Below, piece by piece: positions 8,798-16,468 of a DNA stretch of 44,946 nt. The position numbers and the translations under genes are program-made. Position 1 is the stretch's first letter; every line of letters starts with the position of its first letter. Source of the DNA: Streptosporangiaceae bacterium (lineage in GTDB: Bacteria > Actinomycetota > Actinomycetes > Streptosporangiales > Streptosporangiaceae); assembly GCA_019245115.1 (NCBI GenBank), contig JAFARZ010000411.1, forward strand, positions 1 to 44,946, written 5' to 3'. The notes under the pieces are model-generated. The model worked only from the letters and a program-made list of their open reading frames with translations. It searched no databases and had not been told where the DNA came from.

Positions 8798-8900
8798 TAT
8801 GCGCTGCGCTTAACCTGCCGCGACCCTTGACCCGCAGCAATTAGGTACACAATGCAGGCCTCGTGAGCGAGTGCGAGTTGACGCTATCGTAATAAGGACC

Positions 8901-8919
8901 GCGAACTGCCTCGGTTCGC
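8901..8919. terminator. Weak hairpin between convergent genes
   Basis: GCGAAC (8901-8906) can pair with GTTCGC (8914-8919) around a 7-base loop. It lies between the convergent ends at 8797 and 8938. There is no clear T-tract and the stem is short, so it is only a candidate terminator. Confidence 0.3.
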
Positions 8920-8937
8920 CGTTGCGCAGATCCGGAA

Positions 8938-9567
8938 TTAACGGAGTTGACGGGAGAGGCCGTGGGGTTTGAGGCTACTGGCCATGTCGGTAATGCCTTC
9001 GGCCAGGTGTGCTACGTCATCGATCACCGTGCTCTGTGCGTCCTCGGACGAGATGTCGCTAAATTCGCGGGCGGCATGCGCGCCGAGGCCACGGGTCACG
9101 AATCGGATGTCCTCCGCCTTCATCCGTGCCGCCTTCTCCAAGACGGCGTCTTTCGATGGGCCAAGGTCGCCATCGCCGAACACTGCGACCACACGGTCAC
9201 CGGTGAAGCTGTCTAAGACCTCGTGGCATCGGATCAGCGCGGGGAGCAGGTTCGTACCGCCGCGGCTGTGCGCGCTATCGAGCACTGCCGTCGCGGCCGC
9301 GCCATCGGTTGTCGGCTCAGCTAGAGCGGCCACGCCTGTATCCCACAAGATCACACCTACGTTGTAGTGGGCGGCGACGGCCTCGGCGACAAACTGCCTG
9401 GCACCACGTCCCGCCTCGGCCAGCGGCCTGCCGCTCATTGAGCCGCTCACATCGATGCACAGCATCACGGTGCCACCGATTCGGGCCTGAACAGCGTGAA
9501 GGTGAGGGCCGGGAGGGATCTGAGTAAGCCCGGGAGCGGTGAACGGACGCCGTATCCAGCTCGTCAT
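8938..9567 (-). CDS. von Willebrand factor A domain protein
   Basis: The 209-residue protein is a single vWA domain with a complete MIDAS. DVSGSMSG gives the DxSxS motif (D39, S41, S43), RGGTNLLPAL the conserved Thr, and FGDGDLGPS the distal Asp. vWA domains bind partners through a divalent metal and are common adaptors in conflict and chaperone systems. The N-terminal peptide is shared with the GATase-like protein at 8081-8797. It is the last gene of operon A: its ATG immediately follows the TAG of the upstream Hsp70 gene with no gap. Confidence 0.9.
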   Translation of the reverse strand: MTSWIRRPFTAPGLTQIPPGPHLHAVQARIGGTVMLCIDVSGSMSGRPLAEAGRGARQFVAEAVAAHYNVGVILWDTGVAALAEPTTDGAAATAVLDSAHSRGGTNLLPALIRCHEVLDSFTGDRVVAVFGDGDLGPSKDAVLEKAARMKAEDIRFVTRGLGAHAAREFSDISSEDAQSTVIDDVAHLAEGITDMASSLKPHGLSRQLR

Positions 9568-11151
9568 CTATCCCCGCACCTTGGTCAGCCCGACGAGTCT
9601 GGTCAGCCGTTCGGTCTCCGACCCGTCGACCACACCCTCGACGTAAGCCTCAAGGCGTAGCTCGCGGCCGGATTCTGGCTCATGCGCGATAACGGTCAGA
9701 CGGCCGTCGATCGCGATCCGTATCGTGATCCTGATCAGCGAGCCCGCCGCAAGCGAGCCGAGCTGGGTCAGTTCGCCATCCAGGACCCGGCGATTGTGGC
9801 CGACCTCTGGGGAGGGGGCTGGTCCCGCCTGTTCGTACACCTGGATGCGGACGGACTCCTGCTTTTCCAGGATAGTGCCGAACCGTTCCTCGATCCGCCT
9901 CACGGGCAGTGGTGTGTTGGCCGCGATGAGGTGCTCGACAAAGCTGCGCTTTCCGGACGGGTCGAAGCTGTCCTCGACCAGGATGCCTACGGCTCGCGGC
10001 GCCACCGGCGTCACCTGGCCTGTGCCCCGCGACCCACCCCCGACCCGGCCTCGGACAGTGGTAAGGGCGGTGAGCTGCGGCGTCCCGGCCAGGTGATGAG
10101 CGCGCAGTGCCGCGCCCTTGGCCACCGCCAGGTCAGGGTCGATTAGTCGGGGCACCTTGCCCAGCATCGCTTTGAGCCGCGCGGCCAGCATCGGGATCCG
10201 GCTGGATCCGCCAACCATGATCACGTCGTCGATATCGCGGCCACCTTCAAGTCCCGCGGTGCGGAGTACTCGCTCGATGATCTCCGCAGTGGTGTCGAAT
10301 AGATCGCCGCACGTCGCGTCTAGGTCCGCTCGGGTGATGGTCACCGAGGTGCGACCTGCGGGAGTCCGGACGATCACCTGCCGGGAGGTCCGCGCGCTCA
10401 GGTCCTTCTTCGCCGCCTCCGCATCCAGTACCAGCTCAGCTAGCCTCTTCTTGTCATCGACGATATCGTCCAGTTCGTCGGGCAACAGACGATCGCCGAG
10501 CCGCTCGAGGATCAAGTCAATGAGACGCTGATCCACGTCGGCGCCACCGAGCGAATGATGCCCGTCGGTGGCCAGCACCTGCACCGCGCCGCCCGAGATC
10601 CGCAACACCGTGGTATCGAACGTGCCGCCGCCGAGATCGTAGACGAGGACCGCCCGGTCGGCACTTGAGGTCAGACCATAGTGAGCGGCCGCGGCCACTG
10701 GCTCATCGAGTAGTTCTAGCACGTTGAGCCCGGCGATGACCCCGGCCTGGTACGTCGCCTCACGCTCGGCGTGACCGAAGTATGCCGGGACGGTGATCAC
10801 GGCGCTCACCTTGTCCTGTGATCCGTTGGCGGCGATGACCAGCTGGCGGAGAATAAGCGCCGAGACCGACTCTGGACTGTGCTCCTGGCCACGGATCCGC
10901 AGCGGGAACTCGGTGCCCATGGCCCGCTTGATCAGCTGGACTCCATTCTCCGGGTCCACTGCGGTCGCCTGCACGGCTTCCTCGCCGACGACCGCAGTCC
11001 CATCCGGCTCGAAGTAGACCACCGATGGCGTAATTTCGCCGCCGTTTGCATTCGGCAGCACCACGACCGTGCCGTCGTTGTCCACCGAAGCAACCACCGA
11101 GTTCGTTGTGCCCAAATCGATCCCTACAACCTGGCTGACCGTCCGGCTCAT
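9568..11151 (-). CDS. Hsp70-family chaperone lacking the helical lid (operon A, second copy)
   Basis: This 527-residue protein has the Hsp70 ATPase domain: GIDLGTTNSVV (phosphate-1), VITVPAYFGHAEREA, LVYDLGGGTFDTTV (phosphate-2) and VIMVGGSSRIPML (adenosine motif). A Gly-rich linker leads to a short beta-sandwich substrate-binding region (AVGILVEDSF to RELRLEAYVEG), and the protein ends about 20 residues later. The alpha-helical lid of DnaK is absent and the DxLLLDV interdomain linker is not visible. I chose ATG 11151 because it starts just before the Hsp70 fold (MSRTVSQVVGID) and overlaps the stop of the 60-residue gene as ATGA. An upstream in-frame extension to 11379 is antisense-like filler. 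Confidence 0.9.
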   Translation of the reverse strand: MSRTVSQVVGIDLGTTNSVVASVDNDGTVVVLPNANGGEITPSVVYFEPDGTAVVGEEAVQATAVDPENGVQLIKRAMGTEFPLRIRGQEHSPESVSALILRQLVIAANGSQDKVSAVITVPAYFGHAEREATYQAGVIAGLNVLELLDEPVAAAAHYGLTSSADRAVLVYDLGGGTFDTTVLRISGGAVQVLATDGHHSLGGADVDQRLIDLILERLGDRLLPDELDDIVDDKKRLAELVLDAEAAKKDLSARTSRQVIVRTPAGRTSVTITRADLDATCGDLFDTTAEIIERVLRTAGLEGGRDIDDVIMVGGSSRIPMLAARLKAMLGKVPRLIDPDLAVAKGAALRAHHLAGTPQLTALTTVRGRVGGGSRGTGQVTPVAPRAVGILVEDSFDPSGKRSFVEHLIAANTPLPVRRIEERFGTILEKQESVRIQVYEQAGPAPSPEVGHNRRVLDGELTQLGSLAAGSLIRITIRIAIDGRLTVIAHEPESGRELRLEAYVEGVVDGSETERLTRLVGLTKVRG

Positions 11152-11330
11152 TCCCCGGTCCTGTCCGGACGAAGGGAATATCGGTGGACATGGGTGACCG
11201 GGCTCGCGAGCTGATGCAGGGCGGTCAGCGGGCCGTGGCCTGCCAGCCCGAAGCCAGACGCGATCAGGATCAGCGCCGTGATGCTTGAGATAACGGAGCG
11301 GTAGACGACGATATGCGGTGGTGTTCTCAT
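11148..11330 (-). CDS. 60-residue single-pass membrane peptide
   Basis: This small gene encodes MRTPPHIVVYRS, one transmembrane helix (about residues 9-32, VISSITALILIASGFGLAG) and a polar tail. Its ATG overlaps the stop of the membrane GTPase gene (ATGA at 11327-11330). Its TGA overlaps the ATG of the Hsp70 gene (11148-11151). Two coupled junctions make it very likely to be a true translated gene rather than a spacer. I do not recognise the family. It may help place the GTPase-Hsp70 assembly at the membrane. Confidence 0.7.
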   Translation of the reverse strand: MRTPPHIVVYRSVISSITALILIASGFGLAGHGPLTALHQLASPVTHVHRYSLRPDRTGE

Positions 11331-12871
11331 GATCGCGCCTCCGCGGTTTCGCTGGGGACTGGCGTGGTTCGGTCGTCACTCGATCCGGCCACGTCCGCGG
11401 GATCGGTGGGCAACCGCACGCCGTGCGCGCTGAGCAGCCAGCGCAGCGGGGCGCCGGGGTCGTCCTGCCCGTCGGCCATGACCTCCTGCGACGCGACGAT
11501 GAAGAACCTGACCTCCGCGAACTCGCGGCCCGCAGACATCACGAGGTTGTGCACGCCCGCGTCGGACAGCCACCGTGCGATAGCCTCCGAGCCGGAAGGC
11601 AGGTCCAGGCCGGCCGAGCGCAGCAGGTCGGCCTTGGAGACGACGACGGCGAGTCGCTGGACGTTGGCTGGTATTCCGCTGTCACGCAATCTGGACGCGA
11701 CCTCCTCATAGGTGAGTTCCGGATCGCCGGTGGCGGCATGCGCAACAAGGAGCGTCGCGTCATTCTCGCCGAACTGCTTGCGGATTGCGTCGATCGAGAA
11801 TGGGTCAAGGACGTACACCAGGCCCTGGCCGTCGTCAAGGAATCGGAGTGCGTCGGGCCGCCGCGCGTCGCGGAAGTGTTCGCCGGCCGCGTCGAAGAGG
11901 TGCACGAACTCGGAGCGTCGCTCTTTGCCCAGCTTGAAGGACAGGGCGACCTGGGCGTTGGTTGATGTCTTAGCCGTCTCACGGCCGGAGCGGATGATGC
12001 TTAGGCCGAACTCTGCCAGGTCCCGCGAATCCTTGTCTGGGAAGCTGACATCCAGCCGCCCGGTCTGCGTCAGGCTGTTGAGCGAGGCATAGAGGAACCG
12101 GGTCTTACCAGCCGAGATATCGCCGAACACCGGGATCCGGATGTCGCGTACGGCGCCCGCTCCTGTCGGCAATGGCGTCTCGCAGCGCTGGCACAAGGCG
12201 GTGAGTCGCCAGGCCGTGCGGGACGCCATTGTGGGCAGGTGCGTTCCGCACTCACAGCGGCGGCTGAGCAAGCCGAGCCGGCCGGGGCGGACGTCGTGGT
12301 GCGCGTTCAGGCAGGCCGGGCACTGGTAGGCGGGCCATTGGGTTACGTGGAAGCACGCCATGCAGGCCGCCTGGGTCTGCATCCGCCCGCGCCGCCGGCG
12401 TTCCGCCCAGCGCAGCATCGTCGCCGCCGGCACGAGAAACGCCTGGCTCGCGCCGCTGCACAGCACGGTGACAAGCGCATACACCATGAAACAGAACGCG
12501 CACGCCAGACTGGCCATGACCAGGAACGAGAGGATCGCCAGCGGCACCGGAAACAGCACCCACCAGCCGCGCGCGTCGCGGAAGAACGCCCGGGCAGGCC
12601 GTCGCCATAGCGCAATGCCCATGTCCACGACGTTCTCGCGCGTCCGCTCCAGGTCGGCCCAGCCCTGCCGGAACGGATAGAACGGCCAGGCGAGATCCGG
12701 TGGGAACTCACCGGGGCCGGCCGGCTTCACCTTCAGCTGATCGGCTCGTGCGATCGCGGGCACGATGAGGTCGGGATCGCGCACGAGCGCCTGGACGAGC
12801 CCGATCGCGAACACCGCCACGCCGGAGGCGAGGGCGCACGCCATCTCGACCGCGAGAGGAGAGATGTTCAC
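11327..12871 (-). CDS. Membrane-anchored zinc-ribbon GTPase (double-GTPase family-like)
   Basis: The 514-residue product has a transmembrane helix near residues 6-26 and a strongly hydrophobic pair near 100-150 (WVLFPVPLAILSFLV onward). Cys-rich zinc-ribbon segments follow (CMACFHV, CPAC, CECG, CQRC), then a GTPase domain. G1 is GDISAGKT (Lys near 256), G3 is DAAGE (Asp near 327) and G4 is SKAD (near 412-415). I chose GTG 12871 because it overlaps the GAP1 stop as GTGA; a longer frame to 12946 would overlap GAP1 by 79 bp. It is probably the membrane partner of the soluble GTPase at 15288-16466. Confidence 0.85.
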   Translation of the reverse strand: MNISPLAVEMACALASGVAVFAIGLVQALVRDPDLIVPAIARADQLKVKPAGPGEFPPDLAWPFYPFRQGWADLERTRENVVDMGIALWRRPARAFFRDARGWWVLFPVPLAILSFLVMASLACAFCFMVYALVTVLCSGASQAFLVPAATMLRWAERRRRGRMQTQAACMACFHVTQWPAYQCPACLNAHHDVRPGRLGLLSRRCECGTHLPTMASRTAWRLTALCQRCETPLPTGAGAVRDIRIPVFGDISAGKTRFLYASLNSLTQTGRLDVSFPDKDSRDLAEFGLSIIRSGRETAKTSTNAQVALSFKLGKERRSEFVHLFDAAGEHFRDARRPDALRFLDDGQGLVYVLDPFSIDAIRKQFGENDATLLVAHAATGDPELTYEEVASRLRDSGIPANVQRLAVVVSKADLLRSAGLDLPSGSEAIARWLSDAGVHNLVMSAGREFAEVRFFIVASQEVMADGQDDPGAPLRWLLSAHGVRLPTDPADVAGSSDDRTTPVPSETAEARS

Positions 12872-15291
12872 GATTGACCGCCACCTCTGTTGATCCACAA
12901 ACTCTTCCGCGAGCGGGGTGCCTCTTCGGCGAAGATGGCCTCCCACACCGCACGCTTGTCTGGCCAGAGCTCACGGGCCACCTCGGCGTGCCACCGCTGG
13001 AGCTCCTGCGTTGTCAGCTGCCGCGCATAGGCGCGCAACGCGGCCGTTAGCTGCTCGTGCCGCTTCGCCGGCAGATATTCGTAATCCAGGCACCTGACGC
13101 ACCACAGTGCATCGCCGACCAGATCCCTGGTGCCGAGCGTGCTGCCCCACCGGTCCACGAGCAGCCGCGGCAGCGGTGACTTGGGGGAGGCGAGGACCTC
13201 TGGGCCGAGTTCCGGATGTCGGGTCTTCAGGCAGGCCTCGAGCACCTCGTCGAGCCGTGCCTGGACGACCGCAGTGTCCGCTTGGCGCAGTATGGTGATC
13301 GCGCCGCGGAAGTACTTGCCGTCGGTCAGCAGCTTGTCCTCGAACGCGCGGTGCAGGAAAGTCCGCACGTACCGGTCGTCCTCCAAGAGGCGGCCGAGCG
13401 GGCCCGAGTTCGGCGCCTTGCCGCGTTTGTCCAGGCTGGCTAGCAGCTCGAGCAGTTCCCGCGAGGGTTTCGCGGACATCTGTGTGAGCTGCTCCACCGC
13501 CTGCTGCGAGATCACCGGTTCGACCTCGAGCGAGTCGGGCAGCCCAGTGAGGATGGTGACGGCCACCTCGCCGTCGACGGCCTGCCACCCGATGAGCGCT
13601 CCCTGCAGGTTGGCAGCCGCGGCAGCCGCGGTCACCGTGGGGGTCGGCGACCGGGCGAGCTGGCCGATGTGGTCGAGCAGCCGCCGCAGCCGCTCCAGCC
13701 GCGACTGCCTGTCCTCCAGGTCCCGGCCGGCGATCAGCGACGCCTGAATGTGATAGTCAAGCAGATCGCTCAGGTCGGCGCGGCCAGCGAAATATCGGTT
13801 CAGCTTCCTGATCGCGTCCACGACGCCCGCCACGCCCTGGGCATCGAGCCGGTCGTGCAGTTCGTCGTGTGCGAAATCGAGCAGCGGCACACGCAGTGCC
13901 CAGCTGTCCGGGCGATAGGCGCCGGGCCGGTCGAGCCAGCTACCCACGAAGTCGCGCAGCCGCCGCTGGAGGGGCGGTGCGAGGTCCAGGTCGATGCCGT
14001 GCCGGCGGGCCAGCCGCAACAGCACATCGGTCTGCCGGTCTGAGCCGAGCAGGATGGCCGACGACACCTCGCTCTCCGCGTCCCGGTGGGCGCTGACGTC
14101 GAGCTGCACCTGGGGAAGCACATCGACGGGAGGCACGGCCCGCTCGTCGCGGATTCCGGCGAGTTCAGCGGCGAGCAGCTGGACGCGCACGATCGCCGGG
14201 TCGAAGTCCAGGCGCTTGCGTCCCACCGCGCCGTCGATCCATCGCAGCGCGTCGGCTGACGGGATGCCATCAAGGATCATGGCCGTCACCGCTGGGCCAT
14301 GCTCGCCGAGCAGTCCGGGGTCGGCACCCTTCAGCCACCGGACCAGCGCTTCCGGCTCCGGACGAGGGTCGTGCGGCCTGGTCAGCGCCCAGGCCGTGAA
14401 CATGGCGTCCCGCCCGCCGCCGAGCACGTCGGCGAGCTCGACGGCGTCCACGACGTCATACGGGTCTTGGTCGGTCGCGAAATGGTCGGCGAAGAACATT
14501 GCCCGCTCGCTGGTCTGCGCCTCGTCCGCGGCACCAGTTCTGACGTCGAGGACGAATCGCTGGCTGACCAGCCCCGGTGCGATCCTCGGGAACAGAGCGG
14601 CAGGCGCGGCGACGACGCGGTGAGGGGCATCGAGCGGGGCCGCGCTGAACACCTTGAACGAGATGCCAAGCGCAACCCGCGATGGCAGCAGCAATGTGGC
14701 CGCTGCAATCCATGTCAATGCCTCCTCCGGGTCGTCGGCCGTAATGACCACACGCTTGCCTGCGGGGTCCTCGAGGATGCTGAGCAACCTGGCGAGAACC
14801 GCGCTGCGCTCGGGCGCTGAGCGCGCCCAATCCGCGAGCGCGTTTACCGTCAGCGGCCCGGGCTCCAGTTCAGCTGCGTCGAACTCCGGGCAATCCTTGC
14901 TGTCCCACGGCTCAGCTCGCCACAGGTCGGACAGCCACAGCTGGGCAGGCCGGACCGCTCCGTACAGGTCCAGGTCCCCGGTCAGCAGGCAGTCGGCCAG
15001 GTGGTTGCCGTCACGGCCGCCGGTGGCCACCTTGCCGAGGTACCGGCTCTGCGCCGTCCCGTACCCCTCGCCGGTCATGTGCGCGAGCCCTAGCGGGAAT
15101 TCCTCGACCGGGCGGCGTTGGGTGAGCCACGGGATCTGCACTTCGTACAGCAGCCCGCCGACCGCCATCTTCGACTGCGCCGCGTCCACACTGGCCGACT
15201 GGGCCTGTACCTGGAATCCGCCGCCCGCCCCCCGTCCGGCGCCTGGCTTGCAGTCGGTGTACAGCAGGCGCCCGAAGAGACCGGCGGTCAT
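12868..15291 (-). CDS. GTPase-associated protein 1 (GAP1)-like
   Basis: This 807-residue protein matches the GAP1 architecture. The N-terminal domain starts FGRLLYTDCKPG with GFQVQAQSAS and LLYEVQIPWL. A middle domain near residues 150-320 holds LLSILEDPAGKRVVIT and LPSRVALGISFKVFSA. A long alpha-helical C-terminal half follows, with a Trp-rich end. GAP1 proteins are known as partners of small-GTPase pairs in predicted conflict systems; no enzymatic activity is visible. It overlaps the upstream GTPase gene by 4 bp (ATGA) and the downstream GTPase gene by 4 bp (GTGA), so the three products are probably made in fixed ratio. Family assignment is from recall of the N-terminal signature. Confidence 0.85.
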   Translation of the reverse strand: MTAGLFGRLLYTDCKPGAGRGAGGGFQVQAQSASVDAAQSKMAVGGLLYEVQIPWLTQRRPVEEFPLGLAHMTGEGYGTAQSRYLGKVATGGRDGNHLADCLLTGDLDLYGAVRPAQLWLSDLWRAEPWDSKDCPEFDAAELEPGPLTVNALADWARSAPERSAVLARLLSILEDPAGKRVVITADDPEEALTWIAAATLLLPSRVALGISFKVFSAAPLDAPHRVVAAPAALFPRIAPGLVSQRFVLDVRTGAADEAQTSERAMFFADHFATDQDPYDVVDAVELADVLGGGRDAMFTAWALTRPHDPRPEPEALVRWLKGADPGLLGEHGPAVTAMILDGIPSADALRWIDGAVGRKRLDFDPAIVRVQLLAAELAGIRDERAVPPVDVLPQVQLDVSAHRDAESEVSSAILLGSDRQTDVLLRLARRHGIDLDLAPPLQRRLRDFVGSWLDRPGAYRPDSWALRVPLLDFAHDELHDRLDAQGVAGVVDAIRKLNRYFAGRADLSDLLDYHIQASLIAGRDLEDRQSRLERLRRLLDHIGQLARSPTPTVTAAAAAANLQGALIGWQAVDGEVAVTILTGLPDSLEVEPVISQQAVEQLTQMSAKPSRELLELLASLDKRGKAPNSGPLGRLLEDDRYVRTFLHRAFEDKLLTDGKYFRGAITILRQADTAVVQARLDEVLEACLKTRHPELGPEVLASPKSPLPRLLVDRWGSTLGTRDLVGDALWCVRCLDYEYLPAKRHEQLTAALRAYARQLTTQELQRWHAEVARELWPDKRAVWEAIFAEEAPRSRKSLWINRGGGQS

Positions 15292-16466
15292 GCAGCCCGC
15301 ACCGTCCCAGCCTTGGACAGCAGCCAGAGCACGGGGTCCTCCACCCGGTGCGGCCGTACCCCGCCCGCGGCGACGGTCCTGGTCTCATAATCTGGCTCGG
15401 CGCCAAGCGCGGACACCCCGAAGTACCGGAAGTCCGCATAGTTCAGCCGCATGTGCGTGTCGATGTCCTGCGCGTTCCACTCGTGCATCAGGGCCAGCAC
15501 GTGCTCGTGCACCGCCAGCCCGTCCGCGTTGTCGTAGCCGGCCACCGTTGGCGTGGCCGCCATCAGCGGGTTTCCGCGGTTCAGCGCGGGAAAGAACGCG
15601 TCGATCTTGGTGAACACGACCGCTACCGGCAGGGTGAGCTTCCTCCGCTTCTTGATCTCGTGATCAACCTTGAGCATCTCGGTGATGTTGTTCACCACGT
15701 CCAGCGGCGCGTCATCGTCGACGTCGACCGCCGCGTCCGGCAAGTTCAGCCTGGCCCGTGCGCCTGGCAGGGCGAACGGGTCTAGGACGACAATGAGCCC
15801 GTCACAGACCGACAGATACTTCAGCGTGAACGCCGTCTGCACATCGTTCAGGTCCTCACCCGCGGTATCAACAAATGACAGCAGGGTCGATCTGACCGAC
15901 GTCCGCCCCAACCGGGTCGTCTCCTGCTGCCAGCGCAGCAGCAGCGGCGCCGCGTGGCCCCGTGCCGCCATCTGGTTCGTGGTAGGCGGCAGCACGCGAT
16001 CCTTGTACAGCGGAGCCTCGCGCCTGGCCTGGTAATCGCTAAGGCCCTGGAGACCGTCCGGATTGTCGGTAGCGAGCCTGATCGCGGCGTCATACCGCTT
16101 CCCGACCACGTCCTTGAGTTGCTTAACCAGCACCGTCATCAACACGGTCTTGCCGCTGCCCTTCGACCCGACCAGGCCGATCATCGGGCTCCGGGAGTCC
16201 CCGAAGTCTGACGGGAGCGCCGTATGACACTGAGGGCAGGCACGCAGGTTGGTCCTCCCGCCGCAGGTTGGACAGAACGCGGCGCCGGCCACCCTCTCCG
16301 GCGGAGGAAACGTCGGATACGTCTCCCGCGTACTCTTGGTGAGCTGTTCGCGGGCCTCGTCGGCCTCCTTCTTGCACTCGGTGTTGCCCCGGCCCAGGCA
16401 CTGGTACCACAGCCGGGAGGAATCGATCCGCTGGAAGCAGAACGGGCAAACCGCGTTGGAGGCCAC
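15288..16466 (-). CDS. Soluble zinc-ribbon GTPase (double-GTPase family-like)
   Basis: The 392-residue protein begins with a zinc-ribbon (CPFCFQR with later Cys), then a second one (CPTCGGRTNLRACPQC), then a GTPase domain. G1 is GSKGSGKT (Lys near 106), G3 is DTAGE (Asp near 200) and G4 is TKID (286-289). No membrane segment is seen. The double zinc-ribbon plus GTPase layout is what accompanies GAP1-type proteins. It begins 2 bp after the FN3-like gene ends and overlaps GAP1 by 4 bp. Together with the membrane GTPase it may form a heterodimeric nucleotide switch; that is inference. Confidence 0.88.
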   Translation of the reverse strand: MASNAVCPFCFQRIDSSRLWYQCLGRGNTECKKEADEAREQLTKSTRETYPTFPPPERVAGAAFCPTCGGRTNLRACPQCHTALPSDFGDSRSPMIGLVGSKGSGKTVLMTVLVKQLKDVVGKRYDAAIRLATDNPDGLQGLSDYQARREAPLYKDRVLPPTTNQMAARGHAAPLLLRWQQETTRLGRTSVRSTLLSFVDTAGEDLNDVQTAFTLKYLSVCDGLIVVLDPFALPGARARLNLPDAAVDVDDDAPLDVVNNITEMLKVDHEIKKRRKLTLPVAVVFTKIDAFFPALNRGNPLMAATPTVAGYDNADGLAVHEHVLALMHEWNAQDIDTHMRLNYADFRYFGVSALGAEPDYETRTVAAGGVRPHRVEDPVLWLLSKAGTVRAA

Positions 16467-16468
16467 TG

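Noticed and set aside
11152..11379. N-terminal extension of the second Hsp70
   Set aside because: The extension overlaps the coupled 60-residue gene in another frame, and the Hsp70 fold begins right after the internal ATG at 11151.
12872..12946. Longer start for the membrane GTPase
   Set aside because: It would overlap GAP1 by 79 bp; the GTG at 12871 gives the usual 4-bp coupling and places the membrane helix at the N-terminus.
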